A stretch of 64,000 nt of DNA from Alteriqipengyuania bathyomarina_B (GCF_038594605.1 NZ_JBCFZM010000002.1:620001-684000); one strand, 5' to 3'. Shown: positions 55,001-63,590, numbered from the stretch's first letter. Made by a program: numbers and translations. The notes: generated from the letters alone by a model not told the origin.

Positions 55001-55830
55001 ACCTTGCTGATGGAGGTCCGTTCGGAAAAGCCGTCGCGCACCGTGGCGACATCGGCGAGCTTCACGGTCCGCCCGTCGCCGAGCTGGATCTGCTGCTGCG
55101 AGAGGGCGTAAGCATCATCGCTGTTGCCCAGCACGCGGACCGACTGGCGCGTTCCGCCCACTTCGGCGGCACCGCCGGCGGCGTTGATATTGTTCTGCCG
55201 CAGCACGTTGTTCAGCTGGCTGGCGGTGATGCCGTAAGCCTGGATCCGCTCCAGATCGAGGATCACCTCGATCTCGCGGTCGACCCCGGCAAAGCGGTTG
55301 ACCTCGGCCATGCCCTCCACGCCCAGCAGGCGCTTGGCGACGACGTCGTCGATGAACCAGCTGAGCTGTTCCAGCGTCATGTCGTTGGCTTCGACCGCGT
55401 AAATGCCGAGGAAGCCTCCCGAAACCTCCTGTTTCGAGACGCGCGGCTCCAGAATTCCATCGGGCAGCGATCCGCGGACCGTATCGATCGCGCTGGTCAC
55501 TTCGGACACCGCATCGTCCGGGTCGATGCCGATCTCGAATTCGATGAAAGTGCTCGAATTGCCTTCCGAAGCGGTCGAGTTGATCGTCTTCACGCCATTG
55601 ATCGAGCGAACGGCGGATTCGACCAGCTGGGTGATCTGGTTCTCGATCTCGGTCGGCGCAGCACCCGGCTGCGAAATGCTGACGTTCACGGCCGGGAATT
55701 CGACGTCGGGATTGTTGACGACGTCCATCGACCGGAAGCTCAGCAAGCCGGCGAACAGCAGCGCGGTGAAGAACACCAGCGGGATCACCGGATTGCGGAT
55801 CGACCATGCGGAGATATTGCGGAAACCCAT
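52084..55830 (-). CDS. RND efflux permease with a large internal insertion
   Basis: 1248 aa, longer than the usual 1020-1060. N-terminal part is standard (NPVIPLVFFTALLFAGL, PAVNVSISQPGAAPTEIENQI), as are the transmembrane Asp-containing helix region (LALVAGVLVDDAIVEIENI) and the C-terminal half (GIVSKNSILLIDFA). About residues 550-720 form an extra hydrophobic Ala/Gly-rich region with several additional membrane segments, inserted between the two halves. The pump exports drugs, lipids or other amphiphiles; substrate unknown. It follows its periplasmic adaptor by 6 bases. Confidence 0.92.
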   Translation of the reverse strand: MGFRNISAWSIRNPVIPLVFFTALLFAGLLSFRSMDVVNNPDVEFPAVNVSISQPGAAPTEIENQITQLVESAVRSINGVKTINSTASEGNSSTFIEFEIGIDPDDAVSEVTSAIDTVRGSLPDGILEPRVSKQEVSGGFLGIYAVEANDMTLEQLSWFIDDVVAKRLLGVEGMAEVNRFAGVDREIEVILDLERIQAYGITASQLNNVLRQNNINAAGGAAEVGGTRQSVRVLGNSDDAYALSQQQIQLGDGRTVKLADVATVRDGFSERTSISKVQDKEVVNFAMSRAKGASDVSTFQGALAEIEKIEAENPGVRFIQLTDSVKYTEEQYESSMAMMIEGALLAVVVVFFFLRDWRATFISAVAIPLSAIPTFWFMDLLGFNLNSLSLLALALVAGVLVDDAIVEIENIVRHMRMGKNAYQASIEAADEIGLPVVATSFCIVAVFLPVGLMPGISGQFFKNFGITVVVAVLMSLAVARLITPMLAAYFLKSKGHAEHGEGPMMDRYMSILHWSLDRGKMLTRRAAVEAPHNRFAYMFMLLLTVLLLIGATGYTFFVLHSLLGGLGLAEKVGSAVASSPESTAGMFYNRLIGIVQFAIAIAGAFLVGWVLVKGIELLRLLLKAGHPIARIFAFVLGIIGVLLAAAASFFIVGGIFSMLFGVGAAAPEAGQEAAQAGFDFASVTAGQIFVGFLALLAAIGGGWAGFLGVRLLGRRPDAVSYMTARFYDHRVWMLMIGYFALLLTVQLFMSVPAQFQPLVDSDNSQVQIEMVPGTTLEDTERVADRVAAILYEQPEVERALERVRVGNASLYITLSPDRERKSYQFERELAPELAKIPDARVRFQSQQGGGGGSGRDITVMLAGSDPAVLEETASQLVEQMKGLDTLVAPRIEADLNRPELIIQPRPDLAADLGVSTAALSQTIRIATLGEIEQNAAKFSLSDRQIPITVKLPESSRESLTTIENLPVPTLGGNTVPLSRVADISFGSGPTAIQRYNQSRRVLVGADLAQGVVSGTAREQIDGLPALQDLPQGVTRDAVGEEQWQDELQVSLMYAVIAGILLVFAVLVLLYKRLMSPLVNMTSLALAPLGGIFLVWFVGQPQSMPVYIGVLLLLGIVSKNSILLIDFAIEAMAEGRDKMDAILDAGHKRAQPIVMTTFAMTAGMIPTALSGVLGSGDGAWRAPMGTMVIGGLVVSTVLTLLIVPAGFSLADGFEKRVGPWLRERMLSYRPGDDTAGRHPGGAADPEPAE

Positions 55831-55836
55831 GGTCGG

Positions 55837-57045
55837 TTACTCGTCCCGTGTCACAGGGTCGACGCGTTCGCCCGGATTGAGGAAGCCGCCTGCACGCAGC
55901 ACGACGCGTTCGTTGCCGGTCAGGCCGCTGGTGATGGAAATGCCGTTGGCGGTGACCATGCCGGTTTCGATCGCGCGGCGCTGCACCGTGTTGTCCTTGT
56001 CGACGATATAGACATAGCTGCCATCGCTATCCGCCAGGACCGCGCTTTCGGGCAGCTGCGGCGCCACGGTGGTCCCGCTGCGGATGGTCGCGGTGGCGAA
56101 TCCTCCGGGGCGCAGGCCGGGCGCGTAGGACAGCGCGATGCGCGCGGTGCCCTGACGGCTCTGTTCGTTCACGGTCGGCTCGATCTGCCAGACCTGCCCG
56201 GTGTAGCTTTCGGTCGATCCGACCGGCGAAACATCGGCCTCGACCCCGACGGAGAGCCGCTGCAACTCGTTTTCGCCGACCTGCGCGCGCAGCTCCATCT
56301 GGCCACCCTGCGCGATCACGAAAGCGGACGAGGTGCCCGCGCCGACCGTCTGGCCGGGTTCGATATTGCGTTCGAGCACCAGCCCGGCGGCGGGCGCGAC
56401 GATGTTGAGCCGGGCGGTCCGCTCGCGCAGTTCGCCCAGCTGCGCCTGCGCCACATCGACGCGGGCGCGCGCGGCGTCGCGCGTTGCGGTCAGGCGATCG
56501 ACGTCGGCGGTCGAGACGAAGCCGCGCTCGACCAGCTGGAGCGCGCGATCGAGATTGTTCTGCGCCAGTTCGGCATCGGCCCGGGCAACCGCGACCTGCG
56601 CGGCCTGCGCGCGGGCCTGCTGGTTCTGGACCGAGCGGTCGATCGATGCGAGCACCTGGCCTGCACGGACCCACTGGCCCTGCTCGACATTGACCGAGAC
56701 GACCCGGCCGCCTTCGCCGACGACGCCCACCGGGAGCGATCGGCGCGCGCCGATCGTGCCGGTGGCGGTGATCGTACCCTCGATCGTCGCGCTGCCCGGC
56801 TGCATCACGGTAATCTGCGGGGCCTGCGATTCGGTACCCTCTGCCGCGGGGGTCTGGTTGGCCGAGCGGAGGAAGAACCAGCCTGCGATCAACGCGGCAA
56901 GGATCAGCACGGCGACGATGATCGCAATGCGCAGGGCCCCGCCGTTCGACGGTTCAGCTTCCGATGGGTGATCGGCGATCGTTGCGGTGTTCTGGATCAT
57001 ACGGTCGTCTGTGTCCTCATGGCCGACCGGCGGTTGATAATTCAT
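55837..57045 (-). CDS. RND efflux periplasmic adaptor (membrane fusion) protein
   Basis: 402 aa. One N-terminal transmembrane segment (about 45-67), then a barrel-sandwich hybrid with lipoyl halves (GEGGRVVSVNVEQGQWVRAGQVLA), a long coiled-coil hairpin (about 150-225), and beta-barrel and membrane-proximal domains. Start at ATG 57045 (MNYQ); ATG 57000 (MIQN) is an alternative. Works with the downstream permease; no outer-membrane channel gene nearby. Confidence 0.92.
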   Translation of the reverse strand: MNYQPPVGHEDTDDRMIQNTATIADHPSEAEPSNGGALRIAIIVAVLILAALIAGWFFLRSANQTPAAEGTESQAPQITVMQPGSATIEGTITATGTIGARRSLPVGVVGEGGRVVSVNVEQGQWVRAGQVLASIDRSVQNQQARAQAAQVAVARADAELAQNNLDRALQLVERGFVSTADVDRLTATRDAARARVDVAQAQLGELRERTARLNIVAPAAGLVLERNIEPGQTVGAGTSSAFVIAQGGQMELRAQVGENELQRLSVGVEADVSPVGSTESYTGQVWQIEPTVNEQSRQGTARIALSYAPGLRPGGFATATIRSGTTVAPQLPESAVLADSDGSYVYIVDKDNTVQRRAIETGMVTANGISITSGLTGNERVVLRAGGFLNPGERVDPVTRDE

Positions 57046-57242
57046 CAGCTGTGATGTCCGTTCGCAGTGGCCTACCCGATGGAAGTGTTCGCCCGGCCCG
57101 CGAAGTGGCCGGTTTGAGTTCCCATTTATCAAGGGCGCCTTACGCGTCGCGCATGGCGCAGGCAATCGGGTGCTCTACCAACGGCAGAGGCAGTGGGACG
57201 AAGGATTGGCAGAAAACCCGGCCCGTTCGCCTTCGCACATGC

Positions 57243-57275
57243 AAAAAAGGCGGCCCGACCAATGTCGGACCGCCT
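57243..57275 (-). terminator. Intrinsic terminator after the GlsB-like gene
   Basis: On the minus strand: AGGCGGTCCGAC, loop ATTG, GTCGGGCCGCCT, then TTTTT. 12 pairs with one wobble. The rest of the gap to 57045 shows no other gene. Confidence 0.85.
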
Positions 57276-57303
57276 GCTTGTTCAGCCTATCTGTTTGGCG
57301 CGG

Positions 57304-57573
57304 TTAGCGTACGCGCCCACGCTGGACGAGATTGGCGATCGCCAGCAGAATCACGGCGCCGACGATGGCAACAAGAAATCCGGTCAGGCTGAATTCCCCG
57401 ATCGGTCCGCCGACACCGAAAAAGCTGTTGCCGACCCAGTTGCCGATCAGCGAGCCGATCAGGCCGACGATGATGTTCCAGAAGATACCCATCGAGGCAT
57501 CACGGCCCATGATCATCGAGGCAATCCAGCCCGCTACACCGCCGATGATAATCGCGATAATCCAACTTAGCAT
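57304..57573 (-). CDS. GlsB/YeaQ/YmgE family membrane protein
   Basis: 89 aa. Three short hydrophobic segments with the family's Gly-rich pattern (IIIGGVAGWIASMIMG, GIFWNIIVGLIGSLIGNWV, FLVAIVGAVILLAIA). Often stress-induced; function unknown. Start after AGGAG, eight bases upstream. Confidence 0.85.
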   Translation of the reverse strand: MLSWIIAIIIGGVAGWIASMIMGRDASMGIFWNIIVGLIGSLIGNWVGNSFFGVGGPIGEFSLTGFLVAIVGAVILLAIANLVQRGRVR

Positions 57574-57698
57574 ATCCCAACTCCTGTTTTTATTGCACCC
57601 GTTCGGTTTACGAGGCTGCAACGGAGCCGGAGGATAGGGAGTTCCCGAGCCGCGACGAAATGTCGGTCACTTGCCGCCACCGCGGCGGCATGCGGGGT

Positions 57699-57998
57699 TC
57701 AGTATTTCAGCTGGCGCTCGTAAAGGTCGCGATAGTGCTGGATGCGCGTCACCCGCAGGCCCTGCATGCCCGAACGATCGACCGCGCGCTGCCAGGAAGC
57801 GAATTCCTCCAGCGTCAGGCCATAGCGTTCGAGAACCTCTTCGATGGTCAGCAGGCCGCCATTGACGGCAGCCACAACCTCCGCCTTGCGGCGAATCACC
57901 CAACGCTTGGTGCGGGGCGAAGGCAGGTCGGCCAGCGTCAGTGGTTCGCCCAGCGGGCCAATCACGTGGTCGGGTTTGATTTTCTGGTTCTCGATCAT
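57699..57998 (-). CDS. sciP: CtrA inhibitor SciP (DUF1153)
   Basis: 99 aa. It matches the DUF1153/SciP helix-turn-helix domain: GPLGEPLTLADLPSPRTKRWVIRRKAEVVAAVNGGLLTIEEVLERYGLTLEEF in outline. In Caulobacter, SciP binds CtrA and blocks its transcription activation in the cell cycle. Length typical. Start ATG overlaps the previous stop. Confidence 0.9.
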   Translation of the reverse strand: MIENQKIKPDHVIGPLGEPLTLADLPSPRTKRWVIRRKAEVVAAVNGGLLTIEEVLERYGLTLEEFASWQRAVDRSGMQGLRVTRIQHYRDLYERQLKY

Positions 57999-58282
57999 GG
58001 TTTCTCTCGGTCACGCCTAGGGGGAACGCTCTTGGTGGAACCAGCATTGCCCCAGGGTGATTTGCGGCGCGCTAAAGAGCTAAGGTTAACGCCGCGTTGT
58101 TCTTTGGCTTCGGCACGGTCGAAGATGGGCCCCACGCGGTCGAGCAGCCCTTCCTCCTCCTCCTGGCCGAGTCCGCGCGAAAGACTGATCGCGGCGGCCA
58201 GTTCCGGCCAGCCGACGCGCCTGAGCCCGTCTTTGTCGACCGGCTCGTCGGGTGCGGCAACAGGATTAACGTCTTGAAACAT
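57995..58282 (-). CDS. Unknown small protein co-translated with sciP
   Basis: 95 aa. Acidic N-terminal half with an amphipathic helix (GWPELAAAISLSRGLGQEEEEGLLDRVG), then a basic, Ser/Arg/Pro-rich tail. Overlaps sciP by ATGA. Upstream is a TTGACC-like -35 but no clear -10. No family recognised. Judged real because of the coupled start and protein-like codon use, but it could be spurious. Confidence 0.45.
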   Translation of the reverse strand: MFQDVNPVAAPDEPVDKDGLRRVGWPELAAAISLSRGLGQEEEEGLLDRVGPIFDRAEAKEQRGVNLSSLARRKSPWGNAGSTKSVPPRRDREKP

Positions 58283-58404
58283 GCGCAGTATGTAACCGCA
58301 AGATGGTCAACAACGGGTAAATTTGCCGCCCCCTGAATCATCGCGCGTGCCCCCCTTCGCTTGTCTCGCCCCCGGGGCAGGCTATATGCGCTGGCCTGGT
58401 ACCT

Positions 58405-59559
58405 ATGGCCGACACCACCTTCCTCTCGAACGCCGAACAGGCCGCGAGCCTGTTCGATCTGCCGCGCGCCGCCGCCGACTGCCGCATCGTCGTCGCCATG
58501 TCGGGCGGGGTCGATTCCTCGGTCGTCGCGGCGCTGGCCGCGAAAACCGGCGCCGATGTCGTCGGCATCACGCTCCAGCTTTACGATTACGGCGCGGCGA
58601 CGGGCCGCAAGGGCGCGTGCTGCGCGGGCGACGATATCGCCGATGCGCGCGCCGTGGCGGACCGGCTGGGCATCGCGCATTATGTGTTCGACCACGAAAG
58701 CGCCTTTCGCGAATCGGTGGTTGAACAGTTTGCCGACGATTATCTCGCAGGCCGGACTCCGGTGCCGTGCATCCGTTGCAACATGGGGCCCAAATTCACC
58801 GATCTGCTGACCATGGCGCGAGAGCTGGGCGCGGATTGCCTTGCCACCGGGCACTATGTCCGCCGCGCGATGGGCGCGAGCGGGCCCGAACTGCACCGGG
58901 CGCAGGACGCCAGCCGGGACCAGTCCTATTTCCTCTTCGCGACCACGCAGGAGCAGCTCGAATTCCTGCGCTACCCGCTGGGCGGCATGCCCAAGACGCT
59001 GGTACGCGAGCTGGCCGAGGATGCCGGCCTGCGCAATGCAGCCAAGCCCGACAGCCAGGATATCTGCTTCGTCCCCGACGGAAATTACGCCAAGATCGTC
59101 AAGGGCTTGCGCCCGGAAGGCGGGCGCGGGGGCCGGATCGTGCATGCCAAGACCGGGGAGACGCTGGGCGAGCATGCCGGCGTGATCCATTTTACGGTCG
59201 GCCAGCGGCGCGGGCTCGACATCGGGGGCCAGCCCGAACCGCTCTATGTGGTGGAGCTGGACGCCGATGCGGCGGAAGTGCGCGTGGGCCCCAAGGCGAT
59301 GCTGGCGACCGCATCGGCTCGGCTGGTCGAAACCAACCGGATCGGCCCGCTGCCGGATATGCCGCAGAGCGCAAAAGTCCGCTCGCTCGCCAAACCGGTG
59401 CCGATCACGCTCGAAGGTTCGCTGGGCGACGAAGCGCCCGTCACCCTGACCTTCGGCGAGCCCGAATTCGGCGTCGCGCCGGGGCAGGCGGCGGTGATCT
59501 ACGCGGGCGAGCGTGTGGTCGGCGGCGGCTGGATCGACAGCACGACGGCTGCGGCCTGA
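58405..59559 (+). CDS. mnmA: tRNA-specific 2-thiouridylase
   Basis: 384 aa. Thiolates U34 in tRNA for Lys, Glu and Gln. PP-loop SGGVDSS (about residues 33-39), catalytic cysteines in PCIRCN and DICFVPDGNY, and the C-terminal beta-barrel with HFTVGQRRGL. Start is ATG 58405. Length typical. Confidence 0.96.
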   Translation: MADTTFLSNAEQAASLFDLPRAAADCRIVVAMSGGVDSSVVAALAAKTGADVVGITLQLYDYGAATGRKGACCAGDDIADARAVADRLGIAHYVFDHESAFRESVVEQFADDYLAGRTPVPCIRCNMGPKFTDLLTMARELGADCLATGHYVRRAMGASGPELHRAQDASRDQSYFLFATTQEQLEFLRYPLGGMPKTLVRELAEDAGLRNAAKPDSQDICFVPDGNYAKIVKGLRPEGGRGGRIVHAKTGETLGEHAGVIHFTVGQRRGLDIGGQPEPLYVVELDADAAEVRVGPKAMLATASARLVETNRIGPLPDMPQSAKVRSLAKPVPITLEGSLGDEAPVTLTFGEPEFGVAPGQAAVIYAGERVVGGGWIDSTTAAA

Positions 59560-59586
59560 AAAGCGGACGCCTGAACCCGTGCGGGC

Positions 59587-60015
59587 CTAGTTTTCGTACG
59601 GTTCCAGCACGCAGCCATAGCCTTCGCGAAAGGTCGCGGTCTGACTGGCGACGAGCGGGAAGGTCGCGGTGACGCTCTTTTCCGCGGGATCGTCCGACAG
59701 GCGAACCAGTTCCATCCCCGCAACCTTGTCCTTCGCGCAATCGCCGATGTCGCGCCCGCCGATATAGACGCACGAACAGCCGACGCGGGCGGCGTAGGAC
59801 GCACCCGTCGTCGCATAGCCGTTGATGGCCGTACGGTTCGCGAACCACGCCACCGCCAGCACCGTCACGAGCACCAGCACCGCCACCAGCAGCACACGCG
59901 GCCACAGCCTGCGCTTGCCCGACGGCGCGGGTGCGGGCCCGCCCAATTCGGGTCCGTCGGAAAAGGTATCTGTCGTTGCCAAGCGTGCGTCTCTCGTGCG
60001 AATTGCTGAGCCCAT
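59587..60015 (-). CDS. Membrane-anchored hypothetical protein
   Basis: 142 aa from ATG 60015. A TTG at 59982 has a GAGAG eight bases upstream and may be the true start. One transmembrane segment (LWPRVLLVAVLVLVTVLAVAWFA) followed by a small extracytoplasmic domain with four cysteines (GCSCVY, DCAKD, GCVLE). Function unknown; it may relate to the N-terminal segment of beta-lactamase-associated proteins, but I do not recognise it. Confidence 0.55.
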   Translation of the reverse strand: MGSAIRTRDARLATTDTFSDGPELGGPAPAPSGKRRLWPRVLLVAVLVLVTVLAVAWFANRTAINGYATTGASYAARVGCSCVYIGGRDIGDCAKDKVAGMELVRLSDDPAEKSVTATFPLVASQTATFREGYGCVLEPYEN

Positions 60016-61147
60016 GTTGTCGCGTCGCACCCTCCTGCTTGCAAGCCCTGTCTGCCTCGTCCTCGCGCTGACCGCTTGCGGTGGCGGAGCGGAGCCCGAT
60101 CCCGGCCCGACCGAAACCGAGCTGGCGGCGGTTGCGCAAGCTCCCGGCGTGGGCCGCGAACGGCTGGCGATGGAGTTCGGCGACCTGTTCGATGGCGAAG
60201 AAGGCCTCGGCGAAACGCGCGCCGCCATCGTCATGCACCGGGGCGAGATCGTGGCCGAGCGCTACGCGCCCGAATACGGCGCGGACACGCGCTTCATCAG
60301 CTGGTCGATGGCCAAGACCGTCACTGCGGTGATGGTCGGCATGCTCGTCGCAGATGGCGCGCTGGAACTGGATGCACCCGCGCCGATCGCGCGCTGGCAG
60401 CGCCCCGGCGACGCGCGCGCGGAAATCACGCTGCGCCACCTGCTCCAGATGCGGTCCGGCCTCGACCATACCGAAGGCGGCGAGGTGCCCTACGAATCGA
60501 GCGAAGTGCGCATGCTATTCCTCGACCAGCGCGACGACATGGCGAAGTTCGCGGAAGAACAGCCGCTGGAGGCCGAGCCGGGCGAGAAGTTCGAATATTC
60601 GAGCAACACGACCGTCATTCTCGCCGACATCGCGGCCGATGTGCTGACCGACGGGAGTGGCGATCCCGATAGCCGGCGCGACGCGGTCGACACATATCTG
60701 CGCACCCGCCTGTTCGGCCCGCTCGGCATGACCTCGATGGTGCCCGAGTACGACGCTGCCGGTACGCTGATCGGCGGCAGTGCGATCCACGCGACCGCGC
60801 GCGACTGGGCGCGCTTCGGCGAATTCCTGCGCAACAAGGGCAGCTATCGCGGCACCCAGCTGGTGCCCCGCAAATGGGTCGAGTTCATGCTCGAGCCGAG
60901 CCCGCCAGCGCCCTTCTACGGCGGACAGACCTGGCTGAACACGCAGGCGAGCGATCCGCAGAACCAGCTCTATCCGATCGACAAGCCGGAGGGGGTGTTC
61001 GCCGCGATCGGCCATATGGGCCAATACATCGTCGTCTCCCCGAAACAGCGGCTGACCGTCGTGCGGCTGGGCCATTCGGACGCGGAGCAGCGGCGCGCGC
61101 TGCTGCGGCAGATCAACGACGTGGTCGAGCTTTATCCGACCGAATAG
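60014..61147 (+). CDS. Serine hydrolase, class C beta-lactamase-like lipoprotein
   Basis: 377 aa. Lipobox at about residue 22 (LTACGG). Catalytic SxxK in SWSMAKTV, YxN in EYSSN, and a later HMGQ in the usual place of the third motif. This fold includes class C beta-lactamases, esterases and DD-peptidases; which one is not clear. No AmpR-type regulator adjacent. Start ATG 60014 lies in the same CATG as the divergent gene's ATG. Confidence 0.85.
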   Translation: MLSRRTLLLASPVCLVLALTACGGGAEPDPGPTETELAAVAQAPGVGRERLAMEFGDLFDGEEGLGETRAAIVMHRGEIVAERYAPEYGADTRFISWSMAKTVTAVMVGMLVADGALELDAPAPIARWQRPGDARAEITLRHLLQMRSGLDHTEGGEVPYESSEVRMLFLDQRDDMAKFAEEQPLEAEPGEKFEYSSNTTVILADIAADVLTDGSGDPDSRRDAVDTYLRTRLFGPLGMTSMVPEYDAAGTLIGGSAIHATARDWARFGEFLRNKGSYRGTQLVPRKWVEFMLEPSPPAPFYGGQTWLNTQASDPQNQLYPIDKPEGVFAAIGHMGQYIVVSPKQRLTVVRLGHSDAEQRRALLRQINDVVELYPTE

Positions 61148-61165
61148 GCTTTACCCGGATCGCAC

Positions 61166-61990
61166 CTATTCCGGCAGCCTGAACTGGCCCTCGACCACGG
61201 TGACGCAGGGGCCACCGAGCCATACGCGCTCGCCATCCATCCGGCATTGCAGCAACCCGCCGCGCCTGGAGGCCTGAAAGGCGCTCATCGTATCGCGCCC
61301 CAGCCGCTCGGCCCAGAACGGCGCGAGCGCGGCATGGGCGGAACCGGTCACGCTATCCTCGGGCACGCCCCAGGCCGGCACGAAGACGCGGCTGACGATG
61401 TCCGTGCCCGACTCGCCCGGGTCGCCGGGCGCGGTACAGATGACCATCCGGTCGATCTTGGAAAGCGCGCGCATATCGGGATGGAGGGCGCGCACTGCTG
61501 CTTCGTCTTCCAGCAGCACGATGGTCGTCTGCTCCGCCCCGCTGACCGATTCGAACAGTGGCGCTTTGACATGCAGGGCGCTGAGCAGAGAGGAATACTG
61601 CCCCTCTTCGACCCGCGTGATCGGCAACGCCAGTTCGTAACCCGTATCGGTGCGGCGCACTTCGAGCACACCCGCCTTGCGGGTGCGGAAGGTGACCGTA
61701 TCGCCAGCGCCGAAGCCGTTCTTCGGGTCCAGCAAGACATGGCCCGCCGCGAGCGTCGCATGACCGCACAGCGCGACCTCGCTGGTGGGCGTGAACCAGC
61801 GCAGCTCCCAGTCCGCCGTGCCGGTGGTGTCGCGCACCACGAAGGCGGTTTCGGCAAAGGCGTTTTCTTCGCCGATCGCCTGTAGGGTCGCATCGGGCAG
61901 CCACGAGGAAAGCGGCATCACCGCCGCCTGATTGCCCGCAAAGGGGCGGTCCGCAAAGGCATCGACATGCCAGTAGGACAGCCCGCTCAT
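61166..61990 (-). CDS. PhzF-family isomerase
   Basis: 274 aa. Diaminopimelate-epimerase-like fold. N-terminal VDAFADRPFAGNQAAV has the family motif; the catalytic Glu is near E46 (ENAFAETAFV). GSAHAALAPFWAERL at the C-terminus. Reaction unknown; most members act on small carboxylates. Coupled to the CDF gene (ATGA). Confidence 0.87.
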   Translation of the reverse strand: MSGLSYWHVDAFADRPFAGNQAAVMPLSSWLPDATLQAIGEENAFAETAFVVRDTTGTADWELRWFTPTSEVALCGHATLAAGHVLLDPKNGFGAGDTVTFRTRKAGVLEVRRTDTGYELALPITRVEEGQYSSLLSALHVKAPLFESVSGAEQTTIVLLEDEAAVRALHPDMRALSKIDRMVICTAPGDPGESGTDIVSRVFVPAWGVPEDSVTGSAHAALAPFWAERLGRDTMSAFQASRRGGLLQCRMDGERVWLGGPCVTVVEGQFRLPE

Positions 61991-62964
61991 TCCGGCTTTC
62001 CGTTCGTGTCGGGGTTCATCGCTGTCTCTCCAAGCTTCTTGAACTGGTCTTCCTCGACCAGCGTATTGGCGGGATCGTCGACATGGCCTTCGGGATCGAT
62101 ATGGATCAGCACCTCCGCATCGGGGAATTCGGCGTGCAGATCCTGTTCGACCCGTTCGATAATGTCGTGAGCCTTCTCAACGGTATAGTCGCCCGGAAGG
62201 TCCACATGGAATTGCACGAAGTCGATTCCGCCACTGGTACGCGTCCGCAGATCGTGCAGCCGCGACAGCTCCGGATGGCGCGCAGCCACCGCGACAAAGC
62301 GCCGCCGCTTGTCCTCGGGCCATTCGCGATCCATCAGGTGGTCGATCGCCTCGGCCCCGGCGCGCCATGCGCCCCACAGCAGCCATGCAGCGATGGCGAG
62401 GCCGAACAGCGGGTCGGCCCCGGCGACGCCGACATAGCGATCGAGCACCAGCGCCACGATCACCGCCAGATTAAGCAGCAGATCGGACTGGTAGTGAACA
62501 TGATCGGCATGGATCGCGACCGACCGCGTGCGCGCGATGACGAAGCGCTGGTAGGCGAGTAGCGCGAAGGTCGCGAGAATCGCGATCACGCTGACGACGA
62601 TGCCTTCCTGCGCGGCGGCCACGCGCTCGCCCCCGATCAGCGCCTGGCCTGAGCGCATGGCGATGCCGGTGGCGGAGACCGCGATCAGCATCACCTGGAA
62701 TATCGCCGCCAGTGCCTCCGCCTTCCCGTGGCCGAAGCGGTGGGTGCGGTCCGCCGGCCGCGCGGCGATGATCACCCCGGTCAGCGTGGCAAGGCTGGCC
62801 ACGAGGTCGAGCGCGCTGTCGGCCAGGCTGCCGAGCAGCGCCATCGAATCGGTCTGCCACACGGCCCACAGCTTGAGCCCGACCAGCAGCATCGCGGTGG
62901 CAATGGAGGCGAACGCGGCGCTCCGCCCGAGGATCGCCCTGTCGCTCGCCGCGCCGTTCCTCAT
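61987..62964 (-). CDS. Cation diffusion facilitator metal exporter (FieF-like)
   Basis: 325 aa. Six membrane segments. Metal-site motifs SLADSALDLVAS and HADHVHYQSDLLLN fit the DxxxD and HxxxD sites of the Zn/Fe/Cd efflux CDF family. Cytoplasmic C-terminal domain (about 210-310). Exports divalent metals; which is not clear. Coupled to pdxH (ATGA) and to phzF. Confidence 0.9.
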   Translation of the reverse strand: MRNGAASDRAILGRSAAFASIATAMLLVGLKLWAVWQTDSMALLGSLADSALDLVASLATLTGVIIAARPADRTHRFGHGKAEALAAIFQVMLIAVSATGIAMRSGQALIGGERVAAAQEGIVVSVIAILATFALLAYQRFVIARTRSVAIHADHVHYQSDLLLNLAVIVALVLDRYVGVAGADPLFGLAIAAWLLWGAWRAGAEAIDHLMDREWPEDKRRRFVAVAARHPELSRLHDLRTRTSGGIDFVQFHVDLPGDYTVEKAHDIIERVEQDLHAEFPDAEVLIHIDPEGHVDDPANTLVEEDQFKKLGETAMNPDTNGKPE

Positions 62965-63590
62965 GGATACAGCAGCGTGCTGGTCCAGCCATCGCCGCCG
63001 TCACCAACCTTGCGCACGAAAAGCCGCCGGTCGTGCAAACGGTTCTCCCGGTCGAGCCAGAATTCGATCCGCTCGGGCGCCAGCGTGAAGCCGGTCCAGT
63101 GGGGCGGACGCTCGACCTCGCCCCCGGCGAAGCGTTCCTCGGCGGCACGATAGCGCTCCACGAAGGTGGCCCTCTCATCGAGCGGGCGCGACTGGTCGGA
63201 CGCGACCGCGCCCAGCTGCGCAGCGCGCGAACGCGAGTGGAAATATTCGTCCGCGACCTCGTCCGCCACCTGGCTCAGCGGGCCCTCGATACGGATCTGG
63301 CGGCGCAGGCTCTTCCAGTGAAACAGCAGCGCGGCGCGCGCATTCGCGCGGATTTCCTCGCCCTTGCGGCTCTGCGCATTGGTATAGAAGGTGAACCCTT
63401 CCGGCCCATGGCTTTTGAGCAGCACCATCCGGACCGAGGGGAAGCCATCGGGCGTCGCGGTCGCCAGCGCCATCGCGTTGCCGTCAGCGGGCTCGGCCTC
63501 GCGCGCCTCGGCAAACCATCTGGCGCACAGGCCCATCGGATCGTCGGTCGGCAGCGCGCTTGCGGTGGGGGTCGGCTCATGTTCGCTCAT
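62961..63590 (-). CDS. pdxH: Pyridoxamine 5'-phosphate oxidase
   Basis: 209 aa. Oxidises PNP/PMP to PLP with FMN. Family blocks: GFPSVRMVLLKSHGPEGFTFYTNAQSRKGEE in outline, LLFHWKSLRRQIRIEG, HSRSRAAQLGAVASDQSRPL and WTGFTLAPERIEFWLDRENRLHDR. Length typical. Confidence 0.95.
   Translation of the reverse strand: MSEHEPTPTASALPTDDPMGLCARWFAEAREAEPADGNAMALATATPDGFPSVRMVLLKSHGPEGFTFYTNAQSRKGEEIRANARAALLFHWKSLRRQIRIEGPLSQVADEVADEYFHSRSRAAQLGAVASDQSRPLDERATFVERYRAAEERFAGGEVERPPHWTGFTLAPERIEFWLDRENRLHDRRLFVRKVGDGGDGWTSTLLYP

Noticed and set aside
53644..57054. A 1136-codon open frame opposite the RND pump
   Set aside because: His/Asp/Arg-rich low-complexity translation, antisense to clear RND permease and adaptor genes; no domain.
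57168..57182. tRNA D-arm-like string on the minus strand (GTTGGTAGAGCACCC)
   Set aside because: No anticodon stem, T-arm or acceptor stem around it; chance match.
57672..57690. TGCCGCC/GGCGGCA hairpin downstream of sciP
   Set aside because: Seven-pair stem but no T-run after it; not called a terminator.
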